Positions 23,538 to 31,899 are shown, counted from the stretch's first letter. The stretch is 43,203 bases of DNA from Eubacteriaceae bacterium UBA6119 (GCA_002423395.1 DIVZ01000009.1:1-43203), one strand, 5' to 3'. Notes: a model not told the origin generated them from the sequence alone. Made by a program: numbers and translations.

Positions 23538-24692
23538 ATGGAAAAGGTAGAATCAGTTACTCAAAAGATTATCAATATAACACATAAAATCAAAAACACT
23601 TGCTGCAATTATTTCTACAAGATATGCAATTGGTCTTATTTTATTAAAAGCAATTTAAAAATAAAAATAAATAAAAACAGATTAATATCAGCTTTGCTTC
23701 GAAGCAGAAATAAAAAAGCCGCAGCAGGGCTTGCGTTTGTTTTTATTGTTTGTTTTTTTGTTATTAATGCCGCATATTCAAAGCAAAATGTGGATGTATA
23801 TATTGACGGACAGCTGCAGACGCACTGTTATATATCCAGCAATGAAACAGTTGCGGACGTGCTGCGCAAAACTAATATCGATATTTCATATAATGATTAT
23901 ATTTATCCGTCGATTGACGACACAATAGGAGTAAACGGCAGGGTAGATATTTTTAAGCCGGTAGACTTAACAATTGAATACAACAATCAGGCATACAGAA
24001 TATCCACGACTCTTACAGGCATTGAGGCCGTTAAGCAGGCAGGTATTGATGTCGACGATAATGATATAATAAACGCAGACGATACGAGCAATGTTTTAAA
24101 GGTATATACAGTAGACACTACAAAAACTACACAGACAATAGATATTAAGCATGATACTAAGATTATAAAGAATAACAGCGAATATGTGGACTACAGCAAA
24201 ATAATTACACAGGGCATGGATGGCAAAGCGTTAGCGTTGATTACCACGACCTACATAAATGGTATAGTATCGAGTACTGAGCAAAAAATATCAAAACTAA
24301 TAACAGCTCCCGTAACAGAAGTAATAGAGGTAGGGACAAAGCCAAAAGCGAATACAATATCAACTCCTGCAGGATATAAAGTATTTTCGAGTAATTACGT
24401 TGCGAATATTTCGGCGTACTGCCCTTGCTTAATATGCTGCGGCAAAACAAACGGCATAACCGCAAGCGGCGTAAAAGCGACACAGTACTGCACTATAGCG
24501 GCGCCGAAGAGCATACCGTTCGGAACAAAGGTATATATTCCTTATTTTAAAAACGCGCCGAATAAAGGAATTTTTATTGTGCAGGACAGAGGCGGAGCGA
24601 TTGGTTCCAACAGAATAGACGTATTTTTCAACACGCATCAGCAGGCGCTTAACTTCGGAAGAAAAAATTTAGAGATTTATATATTGGAGTAG
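23538..24692 (+). CDS. yabE: YabE-like cell-wall protein (DUF348, G5 and 3D domains)
   Basis: 384 residues, related to resuscitation-promoting factors. A basic cytoplasmic N-terminal stretch and one membrane helix (about 61-80) are followed by DUF348 repeats (VDVYIDGQLQTHCYISSNETVADVL and a second copy), a G5 domain (about 205-270) and a C-terminal 3D domain. The 3D domain carries the aspartates of VQDRGGAI and NRIDVFF, typical of peptidoglycan lytic transglycosylases. It probably acts on the wall in growth or germination. There is no ribosome binding site before the ATG and no better start downstream, so translation may be leaderless. Confidence 0.9.
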   Translation: MEKVESVTQKIINITHKIKNTCCNYFYKICNWSYFIKSNLKIKINKNRLISALLRSRNKKAAAGLAFVFIVCFFVINAAYSKQNVDVYIDGQLQTHCYISSNETVADVLRKTNIDISYNDYIYPSIDDTIGVNGRVDIFKPVDLTIEYNNQAYRISTTLTGIEAVKQAGIDVDDNDIINADDTSNVLKVYTVDTTKTTQTIDIKHDTKIIKNNSEYVDYSKIITQGMDGKALALITTTYINGIVSSTEQKISKLITAPVTEVIEVGTKPKANTISTPAGYKVFSSNYVANISAYCPCLICCGKTNGITASGVKATQYCTIAAPKSIPFGTKVYIPYFKNAPNKGIFIVQDRGGAIGSNRIDVFFNTHQQALNFGRKNLEIYILE

Positions 24693-24695
24693 AAA

Positions 24696-25331
24696 ATGAC
24701 AATAATATCACCGTCGCTATTAAGCGCAGATTTCGGAATTATTAAAGAGGAATTAAAAGAATTGCAGCAAGCGAAAGCCGATTGGCTTCATCTTGATATT
24801 ATGGACGGGCATTTTGTGCCTAACATAACATTCGGCCCTGACCAGGTGTTAAGTATTAAGAAATATACTTCTCTACCGCTTGACGTGCATTTAATGATAG
24901 AACATCCTAAAGATTATATAGAAAAATTCGCGAAAAGCGAACCGTATATAATAACGCTGCATCACGAATCGCAGGGAAATATTGCACAATGCTTAAAAGA
25001 CATTAAAAGTCTGGGAATAAAAGCGGGGATTTCCATTAAACCCGACACGGATGTTAATGTGCTGAAAAAATATATTGATTATATTGATATGATTTTAATT
25101 ATGAGCGTGTACCCGGGATTCGGCGGACAAAAATATATTGAAAATTCCACGCAGCGAATAAAGCAGGCGAGAGAGATAATAGGCGATAGAAATATTTACC
25201 TTCAGGTGGACGGCGGAATAAATGCAGAGACAGCGAAGATGGCAGTAGACGCGGGAGCGGACGTGCTGGTTGCGGGATCGTATGTATTTAAAGGCGATAA
25301 GGCGGAAAATATTAAAAGCCTGAGAGTTTGA
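24696..25331 (+). CDS. rpe: ribulose-phosphate 3-epimerase
   Basis: 211-residue TIM-barrel enzyme interconverting ribulose-5-phosphate and xylulose-5-phosphate in the pentose phosphate pathway. Diagnostic blocks are SPSLLSADF, LHLDIMDGHFVPNITFGP, LDVHLMIEHP, MSVYPGFGGQKYIE and QVDGGINAET; they contain the metal-binding histidines and aspartates. The start lies three bases after the yabE stop, with GGAG in the yabE end. Complete and of normal length. Confidence 0.95.
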   Translation: MTIISPSLLSADFGIIKEELKELQQAKADWLHLDIMDGHFVPNITFGPDQVLSIKKYTSLPLDVHLMIEHPKDYIEKFAKSEPYIITLHHESQGNIAQCLKDIKSLGIKAGISIKPDTDVNVLKKYIDYIDMILIMSVYPGFGGQKYIENSTQRIKQAREIIGDRNIYLQVDGGINAETAKMAVDAGADVLVAGSYVFKGDKAENIKSLRV

Positions 25332-25406
25332 TTTTTATGCATATCATTTATTTAAAGTAATTGTGTTTACAGATGTAAGACGCAAAGTAATAGCTATAAA
25401 ATTATC

Positions 25407-25865
25407 TTATAGTCCCAGTTTGTTTTCAAGATGAATATTTCCCCATAAATTCATGGAAAATTTATAATGGAATTTTTGCATTCCCTGCTTTTCATAAAAC
25501 TTATGCGCTCTTTCGCGCAGGCGGTTGCAGCATACTTCAATCTGCAGGCAATTAAGCTCTTTTGCTTTATTGCAAGCCGATTCGAAAAGCTCGCATCCTA
25601 TTCCTTTTGAGCGGGCGCCTTCTTTTACGGATAATTCCATAACTTCGGCAATTTTCGCGCAGTGGTGCAGCTGGTATTCTGTGCGCATATGCAATATACC
25701 CTGAATTTCTTTATTATCTTCATAAACCAGAAAATAATTATCGGCACTTTCAATCAGCTCTGTAAATATCTTATCAAACTTGCATTTATTTAAAACTGTT
25801 TGCTCCATATCGCAAATCAGAGCGTATATGCAATCCGCATCAGTTATTACTGCTGTTCTAATCAT
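25407..25865 (-). CDS. GNAT-family N-acetyltransferase
   Basis: 152 residues. The acetyl-CoA loop is visible as VKEGARSKGIGCELFESA, preceded by the central strand VMELSV and followed by IEVCCNRLRERAHKFYEKQGM, as in GCN5-related enzymes. The substrate is unknown. AAAGGAG lies about eight bases before the ATG and overlaps the end of the upstream membrane-protein gene, so the two minus-strand genes form an operon. Confidence 0.9.
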   Translation of the reverse strand: MIRTAVITDADCIYALICDMEQTVLNKCKFDKIFTELIESADNYFLVYEDNKEIQGILHMRTEYQLHHCAKIAEVMELSVKEGARSKGIGCELFESACNKAKELNCLQIEVCCNRLRERAHKFYEKQGMQKFHYKFSMNLWGNIHLENKLGL

Positions 25866-25878
25866 AGTTTTGCTCCTT

Positions 25879-27216
25879 TTAAGAGTGATGTTTTGAATTG
25901 TTTATCGTAAATATATTAATTGTGAAAATTATTAAAATAAACACTACAGGTATTATACCATACGCAAAATGCCACGCGACTGATGCTTGCGGTCCGTGAT
26001 TGATCCCCGAATGGTAACCGAAAATAAAAGTCAAAGAGCATAGGCTTATTGCTCTTAAAACCGAGCTGAGTGACGTTACTCTTTCATTGAAATATTTAAG
26101 CGAGACATATTTACGCTCATCCGTCTGCTTAAATTCAATAATTGATGACGACAAATCATTTTCGTGTATATTTGACGCTGCTGCGTAGCCGAGCCCGAAA
26201 AGCAGACTTGCAAGTGAAGTTATTAAAATGCCGTTTGAAAAGAAATACAGAGCCGAGCCTGCAATGCACGTTAATAAGCCGCAAATATGTATTTTATTAT
26301 TACGTTTTATTTTGTCCGCATAGAAATATTTAATTATCAGCACGGGAATTAATATACAGAACTGAAACAGCGCAACCGGCACAAACGTTTTATCAAGAGA
26401 GAATTTCGTATATACCGGAAAAGAACATATTACTATCAGCCATGAGGATTCAAAAAGCAGATATTTTATATATGAAGAAAGATAATTTTTACTTGAAATT
26501 ATATATTTTATATTGTTTTTAATAATAAGGCTGTTGTCTGCAAAACTTGAATAGGGTGCATTAACTTTTTCGCCCTCTATTATCAAATATAATAAAAGTA
26601 TAAAACCCGCTGACGCGTAAATAACTGCAGTTAATGTAAAGTCGGCAAAGTAATGAATTATAGGAAAAGCGATTGCCGATAGGGTAAGCCCTATAAATTG
26701 ATGTCTTTTCTTAATGACGCCGTTTAAATCGCTTTTATCATTGCGGTAACCTAAATAAACATTTAATAATGTAAAGAAAGTTTCATATACAATAACCGAA
26801 AAAAAATAATAATAAAATAAACTCTTTTGATTTAAATATCTGTCTGCGTGAAACAGGAATACAAGCGATATCATAACAAGGAATACTAATACAGTCAGAT
26901 ACTGTTTTTTGCAAAATATATCTTTAATGCTTATCAGTCTTATGCAGAAAGATTTTATAAAATTATCGTAAAAAAATATAATAACCGAAACGGCTGCGAT
27001 ATAAGTCAGCGGCAAGCCCAAAGTGACATTATAATACATGCCTATGTATAAAACAGCTATTTGCGTTGAGGCATAAGCTATCGATATAAATTTTGCATAG
27101 AAAGAATTTTGGTATAAATATTTGCCGTACATTTTGCACCATAAAAGTATTTTGATAAATATTATATACCAATAGGCAGTATGCGCAAGATTAAAAAAGT
27201 AATACAAGTTAAGCAA
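25879..27216 (-). CDS. polytopic membrane protein, MFS-like transporter
   Basis: Up to 445 residues with about 12 hydrophobic segments and short basic loops (for example GYRNDKSDLNGVIKKRHQF in the middle). The layout resembles major facilitator proteins, but no diagnostic motif allows a substrate call. The start is uncertain. The TTG at 27216 has no ribosome binding site and lies only about five bases from a transcription start predicted from a TATAAT at 27228-27233. The next Met, at 27132, also lacks a good site. Co-transcribed with the GNAT gene 13 bases downstream. Confidence 0.65.
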   Translation of the reverse strand: MLNLYYFFNLAHTAYWYIIFIKILLWCKMYGKYLYQNSFYAKFISIAYASTQIAVLYIGMYYNVTLGLPLTYIAAVSVIIFFYDNFIKSFCIRLISIKDIFCKKQYLTVLVFLVMISLVFLFHADRYLNQKSLFYYYFFSVIVYETFFTLLNVYLGYRNDKSDLNGVIKKRHQFIGLTLSAIAFPIIHYFADFTLTAVIYASAGFILLLYLIIEGEKVNAPYSSFADNSLIIKNNIKYIISSKNYLSSYIKYLLFESSWLIVICSFPVYTKFSLDKTFVPVALFQFCILIPVLIIKYFYADKIKRNNKIHICGLLTCIAGSALYFFSNGILITSLASLLFGLGYAAASNIHENDLSSSIIEFKQTDERKYVSLKYFNERVTSLSSVLRAISLCSLTFIFGYHSGINHGPQASVAWHFAYGIIPVVFILIIFTINIFTINNSKHHS

Positions 27217-27294
27217 AAAGCATAACCATTATATATAACTTAAAATTACTGCTTATGCATAATGTATTATTATCGGCAGAATGCGAGGGTGCTT

Positions 27295-27576
27295 ATGGAA
27301 GATGTATATTCAAAATCAGAAAATATGCTTAATTTGGTTAACAGGGAACAATTGTTATTAAGAGGCGTAATTGATGTTCACAGTTTTAATGAGGACACAA
27401 TAATCGCAGAAACTCAGCTCGGGCTGCTAACGGTTGGCGGCAGGGACCTGCGAATTACGGTGCTGAGCCTTGATAATCAGCGTCTTGAAATAAAAGGCTA
27501 CATTGATTCACTGCAGTATTCCGATCAGGGACCCGCGCGAAAAGGAAGCGGATTTTTTGATAAAATATTTAAATAG
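27295..27576 (+). CDS. yabP: sporulation protein YabP
   Basis: 93 residues. The body, LLLRGVIDVHSFNEDTIIAE, TQLGLLTVGGRDLRI and LEIKGYIDSLQYSD, is characteristic of YabP, made in the mother cell and needed for spore formation with YabQ. I start at ATG 27295 with GAGGGTG just upstream; the longer reading from 27262 has no such site. yabQ follows after 15 bases. The yabP-yabQ-divIC order is conserved with Bacillus. A strong marker of a spore former. Confidence 0.92.
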   Translation: MEDVYSKSENMLNLVNREQLLLRGVIDVHSFNEDTIIAETQLGLLTVGGRDLRITVLSLDNQRLEIKGYIDSLQYSDQGPARKGSGFFDKIFK

Positions 27577-27591
27577 TTTTATGAGCACGAC

Positions 27592-28092
27592 ATGATTTAT
27601 GAAGCAAATTATCAGTTATATATTTTTTTGAATTCTTTTTATGCCGGAGTGCTTGCAGCGGTTACTTACGATGTATTCGGCATTTTAATATTCGGTAAAT
27701 CAAAGCGCATAAGCCTAAAAGACGCGATGTTTTGGATTATATGCGCTGTGCTGATGCTTTATTTTTTTATAGTCAGAACAGACCTTTTATTCAGGGGGTA
27801 TATAGTGCTGGGTATACTGCTTGGATGGGCGGTATATGTTTTATTATTTTCCAAACTTGTAAGGAAAATTTTCACTTATTTTAATGATAAAAGCGCAAAA
27901 GTGATAAATAAGACAGCGGAAGTGACAAAAAACACAGCAAAAAAAGTAAATAAAAAAATATCACCGCATACAAAAAGGATAAAAAAATATTTAAGCATTC
28001 CTTTTTTTGAGATAAAGTTATATAATAAATTCAGAAAAAGCACTAAAAAAGGTGATGCCAATGAAAAAAAGAAAAAAAAGAAGAAGGTATAG
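27592..28092 (+). CDS. yabQ: spore cortex biosynthesis protein YabQ
   Basis: 166 residues. About three hydrophobic helices in the first half (YQLYIFLNSFYAGVLAAVTYD, then KDAMFWIICAVLMLYFFIV, then the YIVLGILLGWAVYVLLF region) match YabQ, a mother-cell membrane protein required for cortex synthesis. The second half is very basic and ends in a run of lysines. Its 3' end overlaps divIC by 32 bases, so both read the same A-rich stretch in different frames and both give lysine-rich peptides. No clear ribosome binding site before 27592. Confidence 0.85.
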   Translation: MIYEANYQLYIFLNSFYAGVLAAVTYDVFGILIFGKSKRISLKDAMFWIICAVLMLYFFIVRTDLLFRGYIVLGILLGWAVYVLLFSKLVRKIFTYFNDKSAKVINKTAEVTKNTAKKVNKKISPHTKRIKKYLSIPFFEIKLYNKFRKSTKKGDANEKKKKKKKV

Positions 28093-28366
28093 CAAACCTG
28101 TAATACTTATTGCAATCGCCGTATTTTGCTACATTCTATACAAATTTATTTCACTTGAAGTTACATATCATAAATTAGCCGCTGAGCGGGACAAGCTTAC
28201 AGATGATTTAAACAATAAAAAAATATATTATGAACAGTTAACATCCGCTCTTAACCAGGCAAAGAGCGACGACTATATCGAGCTTCTGGCAAAAAAATAT
28301 TTAGGACTTATAAACAAAGATGAAAAAATATTCATTATTAAAAGCAGCGAAGATACCAATAATTAA
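28061..28366 (+). CDS. divIC: cell-division protein DivIC/FtsB
   Basis: 101-residue bitopic membrane protein. It has a basic cytoplasmic N terminus (KKRKKRRR), one helix (about 14-32), and a short extracytoplasmic coiled coil (LAAERDKLTDDLNNKKIYYEQLTSALNQ), then the conserved YIELLAKKYLGLINKDEK. It belongs to the FtsL-FtsQ/DivIB-FtsB complex that activates septal wall synthesis. Start at ATG 28061 with AAGG eight bases upstream; GTG 28052 and ATG 28055 overlap that site. Confidence 0.88.
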   Translation: MKKRKKRRRYSKPVILIAIAVFCYILYKFISLEVTYHKLAAERDKLTDDLNNKKIYYEQLTSALNQAKSDDYIELLAKKYLGLINKDEKIFIIKSSEDTNN

Positions 28367-28380
28367 AACAGGAGTATATT

Positions 28381-29313
28381 ATGCTTTCAGAAATTCAGGC
28401 CGGACAGAGTCTGGACAAAGTATTATTTATTGAAACAATTATTAAAAAAACCGCAAGCAACGGAAGCGCATATCTGGACATTATGCTTAAAGACAGTTCT
28501 GCCGTCATAAGCGCTAAAATGTGGAAAGCGGACGGTATTAATCTAAGTATTATAAAGGCCGGTATTATAGCAAGTATTAAAGGAAAAACCGAAGAATACA
28601 ACGGCAAAATACAGGTAATAGTTGAATCGATTGCTGTAGTTGAGAATGTTGATGATGAGATTATGTCAAAATTATACGCGTCATCTCCAACGCCTCCCGC
28701 TGAAATGTTTGAACAGATTTACTCAGCCGCATCTAAGATTAAAAATAACGATTTAAAAACTCTGACTTGCGCCATACTTGACGACCAAAAAGAGCTGCTG
28801 CTGATTTTTCCCGGAGCGAAACAGATGCATCACGCATCAAGAGGAGGGCTATTGCATCATACGCATACGATGCTTAGAACAGCGAGCGCGATATGCGAAA
28901 TATATCAGCAGCTTGATAAAGATTTATTGTATGCGGCGGTTATACTCCATGACATAGGTAAAACGGAAGAAATTATGCTAAGCGAATACGGCATACCGGT
29001 AGACTATACGAAAGAAGGAAAACTGCTTGGGCATATTGTGCAGGGGATATGCATAATTGACGCTAAGGCAAAAGAGTTGAAAATATCCGATGAAATTGTT
29101 ATGCTCTTAAAACACTGCCTTTTATCGCACCATTACTTCGCGGAATACGGAAGCCCGAAAATGCCGATGATAGCGGAAGCGGAAGCATTGTATTACATAG
29201 ACGTGATGGACGCAAGAATGTTTGAAATTTCGCAGGCGTTATCCTCGGTGGAGAAAGGCTCGTTTTCACAAAGAGTATACGCTCTTGAAAACAGGAGCAT
29301 GTATAAAATTTAA
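28381..29313 (+). CDS. yhaM: YhaM-type 3'-5' exoribonuclease (OB fold plus HD domain)
   Basis: 310 residues. An N-terminal OB-fold nucleic-acid-binding domain (about 1-95: VLFIETIIKKTASNGSAYLDI) is followed by an HD phosphohydrolase domain with metal ligands in GGLLHHTHTM, VILHDIGKTEE and a later LLSHHY. This architecture is that of YhaM/CBF1, which trims RNA and single-stranded DNA. AGGAG lies seven bases before the ATG. It sits where Bacillus has the S1-domain gene yabR after divIC. A terminator follows. Confidence 0.88.
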   Translation: MLSEIQAGQSLDKVLFIETIIKKTASNGSAYLDIMLKDSSAVISAKMWKADGINLSIIKAGIIASIKGKTEEYNGKIQVIVESIAVVENVDDEIMSKLYASSPTPPAEMFEQIYSAASKIKNNDLKTLTCAILDDQKELLLIFPGAKQMHHASRGGLLHHTHTMLRTASAICEIYQQLDKDLLYAAVILHDIGKTEEIMLSEYGIPVDYTKEGKLLGHIVQGICIIDAKAKELKISDEIVMLLKHCLLSHHYFAEYGSPKMPMIAEAEALYYIDVMDARMFEISQALSSVEKGSFSQRVYALENRSMYKI

Positions 29314-29317
29314 TCAC

Positions 29318-29340
29318 AAACCGCTTTGGGCGGTTTTTTT
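29318..29340 (+). terminator. Rho-independent terminator of the yabP-yhaM unit
   Basis: AAACCGC (29318-29324) with GCGGTTT (29330-29336), loop TTTGG, and a run of T to 29340. Confidence 0.85.
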
Positions 29341-29359
29341 TATTATGAGTGAAAGGTTT

Positions 29360-29391
29360 TGATATTTTTTTCGGATTAAATATCATATATT
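29360..29391 (+). promoter_or_regulatory. possible sigma-E promoter of spoIID
   Basis: CATATATT (29384-29391) matches 7 of 8 positions of the sigma-E -10 consensus, and TGATATT (29360-29366) resembles its -35. The spacer is 17, longer than the usual 13-15, so the match is tentative. spoIID is a known sigma-E target. Confidence 0.35.
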
Positions 29392-29397
29392 TTTACT

Positions 29398-30384
29398 ATG
29401 AGAAAGAAATTTGGATTATATGTTTTTATAATAATATTAATTTTTATTATTATTCCCGCTTTAATAGTTAAGAGCTGTCAGCATATTGATGATGAAATTG
29501 AGGATAATAGCGAAGGGACAATGATAAAAGTACTTGACGTTCAGCATAACAAAGCGCTTGAGATGGATCTTGAAGACTATTTAAAATGCGTTGTAGCAGG
29601 CGAGATGCCGGCGACTTTTGAAGAAGAGGCATTAAAAGCGCAGGCTGTGGCGGCAAGGACTTTTACTATAAGAAGAATGCAGGGAACTACAAGCGCGCAT
29701 CCGCAGTATGATATTTGCACCGATCATAATTGCTGTCAGGCGTTTATATCAAAAGAAGACAGACTGAAAGCATGGCAGAATTCGGGCCTATCTGCGGCTG
29801 ACAGTTTGCTCAGATGGCAGAAAATTGAGGAAGCTGTTGACGGCACAAAAGGCAAAGTGCTTGTGTACAGCGGCGAGCTGATAAGCGCCCTGTATTTTTC
29901 GGCAAGCGGAGGCAAAACCGAAAACTCTGAAGATTATTTTGTTTCGGCTCTGGCGTATTTAAGGAGCGTTGACAGCCCGTATGAAGGAACAACTTATACA
30001 AATATTGAAACTACAATAAGCTTAAAAGATTTTTTGACTATACTTAAAACAAAATATCCGGATTTTAAAATAGATCAATCAAAAGTGTCTCAGAATATAA
30101 AAATAAACTCATATACAACGGGCGGCAAAGTCAAAGAAATTGTAATAGGGAACAAAAACTTAAGCGGCAGGGAAGTAAGAGAACTTTTTGACTTGCGATC
30201 CAGCGGGTTTACAATAAAATTATCAGGAAGCAACATAATATTTACTACAAACGGCAACGGACACGGTGTAGGAATGAGCCAATACGGGGCAAACGGATAT
30301 GCCAAAAACGGCTATAAATATGATCAAATATTGCAGCATTATTATTTGGGAGCGGAAATTGTTGATTATAGTACTTTGAAATAA
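29398..30384 (+). CDS. spoIID: stage II sporulation protein D, lytic transglycosylase
   Basis: 328 residues. An N-terminal membrane anchor (about 7-26) is followed by the SpoIID domain. The catalytic glutamate is E69 in AGEMPATFEEEALKAQAVAA. The cysteine-containing block CTDHNCCQAF is a candidate metal site, and GNGHGVGMSQYGANGYA is the family's C-terminal signature. It thins peptidoglycan during forespore engulfment with SpoIIM and SpoIIP. No ribosome binding site precedes the ATG, and there is no alternative start before residue 40. Followed by spoIIQ. Confidence 0.95.
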   Translation: MRKKFGLYVFIIILIFIIIPALIVKSCQHIDDEIEDNSEGTMIKVLDVQHNKALEMDLEDYLKCVVAGEMPATFEEEALKAQAVAARTFTIRRMQGTTSAHPQYDICTDHNCCQAFISKEDRLKAWQNSGLSAADSLLRWQKIEEAVDGTKGKVLVYSGELISALYFSASGGKTENSEDYFVSALAYLRSVDSPYEGTTYTNIETTISLKDFLTILKTKYPDFKIDQSKVSQNIKINSYTTGGKVKEIVIGNKNLSGREVRELFDLRSSGFTIKLSGSNIIFTTNGNGHGVGMSQYGANGYAKNGYKYDQILQHYYLGAEIVDYSTLK

Positions 30385-30410
30385 AAAAATATTCTATTTA
30401 TGAATAAAAT

Positions 30411-30440
30411 CCTCTGAATATGAAAAAATATATTCAGAGG
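30411..30440 (+). promoter_or_regulatory. perfect hairpin enclosing the spoIIQ ribosome binding site
   Basis: CCTCTGAATAT (30411-30421) pairs over 11 bases with ATATTCAGAGG (30430-30440), loop of eight. The 3' arm contains the AGAGG of the ribosome binding site (AGAGGTG) seven bases before the ATG. No T-run follows, so it is not an obvious terminator. It could mask translation or, as DNA, be an operator. Confidence 0.55.
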
Positions 30441-30447
30441 TGATTTT

Positions 30448-31149
30448 ATGTTAAAAAATATTGAAAACAGAAGCAATAATAAAACGGTTATATATTCTAT
30501 TTTTACAATACTTGTGTTTTTACTGCTTGTTACCGTTGCCGGAACAAAAATAATTCAGGATAAGAACGCCAGCGACAAATTAAGCCAGCTTGAAAATTCA
30601 CAAAACCAGAATTTAGGCAGAGATAATGAAAACATAGCCGATGAGACGGCAAACGCAAATGCTGATACTAATAATAACAGCACAGATAAATCCGCTGCCG
30701 TATCAACGACCACAGCAGCAAAGACCGTAAGTCTTACTGATATTTCAAGCCCTGTTGCAGGCAAAGAAATTACTATGGCATACAGTTACAATACAACTCC
30801 GGTATACAGCACTACGCTGGGCGAGTACCGATCTGACCATATGGGAATAGATATATCGGCAAAGGCAGGGGATAGCGTTAAAGCAGTATTGGACGGTAAA
30901 ATAGAAAAAATTTATAATGATGCCAAACTTGGTAAATGCGTTGTTATAAACCACGGAAACAATATTAAAACTGTATACGGCAATTTGGACGAGACGGTAA
31001 ACGTTAAAGAAGGACAAAGCGTAACAAAGGGAACCGTTATAGGCAAAGTAGGAACGACCGCTAAGTTTGAAGTTGACGATGCGCCGCATGTGCATTTTGA
31101 AATTTGGCAGAACGGAAAAACAGTAGACCCCGCAAAATATATTAAGTAG
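30448..31149 (+). CDS. spoIIQ: stage II sporulation protein Q, M23 peptidase family
   Basis: 233 residues. A membrane anchor (about 14-33) is followed by a low-complexity N/D/T-rich linker (about 50-90) and a LytM/M23 domain. Zinc ligands are present: H131 and D135 in SDHMGIDIS, and H214/H216 in PHVHFE. As in other clostridia, and unlike Bacillus SpoIIQ, the catalytic set looks intact. It is a forespore membrane protein that pairs with mother-cell SpoIIIAH; the position after spoIID supports the name. A generic M23 peptidase is the alternative. A strong terminator follows. Confidence 0.88.
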   Translation: MLKNIENRSNNKTVIYSIFTILVFLLLVTVAGTKIIQDKNASDKLSQLENSQNQNLGRDNENIADETANANADTNNNSTDKSAAVSTTTAAKTVSLTDISSPVAGKEITMAYSYNTTPVYSTTLGEYRSDHMGIDISAKAGDSVKAVLDGKIEKIYNDAKLGKCVVINHGNNIKTVYGNLDETVNVKEGQSVTKGTVIGKVGTTAKFEVDDAPHVHFEIWQNGKTVDPAKYIK

Positions 31150-31166
31150 AGGCGTATGCAAATATG

Positions 31167-31198
31167 AAAAAGGATATATTTTAATATATCCTTTTTTT
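31167..31198 (+). terminator. Rho-independent terminator after spoIIQ
   Basis: Fourteen-base-pair perfect stem, AAAAAGGATATATT (31167-31180) with 31183-31196, a two-base loop, and T residues to 31198. Confidence 0.85.
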
Positions 31199-31224
31199 AT
31201 GTGATTATATTAATAAAGCTCTAA

Positions 31225-31253
31225 TTGACAAGGAAGTTACTTGCAAGTATAAT
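31225..31253 (+). promoter_or_regulatory. consensus promoter of tRNA-Ser
   Basis: TTGACA (31225-31230) and TATAAT (31248-31253), both perfect, with the ideal 17-base spacer, 12 bases before the tRNA. Confidence 0.85.
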
Positions 31254-31264
31254 ATGTAATGCGC

Positions 31265-31356
31265 GGAAAGGTGGCTGAGTTGGCTTAAGGCGCACGATTG
31301 GAAATCGTGTGTGGGCTAATACCCCACCGAGGGTTCGAATCCCTCCCTTTCCGCCA
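31265..31356 (+). tRNA. tRNA-Ser (anticodon GGA)
   Basis: Acceptor GGAAAGG (31265-31271) pairs with CCTTTCC (31346-31352), then discriminator G and an encoded CCA. Anticodon stem CACGA/TCGTG encloses loop TTGGAAA with GGA at 31300-31302. A long variable arm (TGTGGGCTAATACCCCAC) and T loop TTCGAAT confirm a class II serine tRNA. No terminator was seen before the next gene, 52 bases on. Confidence 0.97.
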
Positions 31357-31408
31357 TTGTTTTAATATTATTTTGGTCTAATTTAATTTCTTTTCAAGGA
31401 AGTATGTC

Positions 31409-31876
31409 ATGCAGTTTTCAAGTGTTTTAATCTCGGTTAAAGATATTGAAAAGTCAAAAAAGTTTTTTTATGATGTTTTGGGGCTTGAAGTTACTTCTGA
31501 TTTCGGCGCGAATGTCATACTAAGCGGCGGCATAGCTTTGCAGACGGCACATACATGGAAAAGCTTTATTGATAAAAATGACGATGAAATTGTTTTTAAA
31601 AACAAAGCGTACGAGCTTTATTTTGAAGAAGATGATATAGAAGCATTTATTGAGAAATTAAATAATAATAAAGAAATTGAATATATCAATCACCTTATGG
31701 AGCATTCGTGGGGACAAAGGGTTGTGCGGTTTTACGATTTGGACGGACACATAATAGAAGTCGGCGAAAGCTTAAAAGTTGTCGTAAAAAGATTTATTGA
31801 CAGCGGGATGACAATTAAACAAACGGCAGTACGAATGGATGTGCCGATGGAATATGTTAAATCGTTAATTAAATAG
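31409..31876 (+). CDS. VOC/glyoxalase-superfamily protein
   Basis: 155 residues. The first 125 form a vicinal-oxygen-chelate fold: SSVLISVKDIEKSKKFFYDVLGLEV at the start and VVRFYDLDGHIIEVGES at the end of the module, where the glutamate is a typical metal ligand. The C-terminal 30 residues (MTIKQTAVRMDVPMEYVKSLI) look like a short helix-turn-helix add-on. The substrate is unknown; glyoxalase, fosfomycin-resistance or dioxygenase-like roles cannot be separated. AAGGAAG precedes the ATG. Confidence 0.85.
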   Translation: MQFSSVLISVKDIEKSKKFFYDVLGLEVTSDFGANVILSGGIALQTAHTWKSFIDKNDDEIVFKNKAYELYFEEDDIEAFIEKLNNNKEIEYINHLMEHSWGQRVVRFYDLDGHIIEVGESLKVVVKRFIDSGMTIKQTAVRMDVPMEYVKSLIK

Positions 31877-31899
31877 ATTGCAAAATATAAAATTTATAA

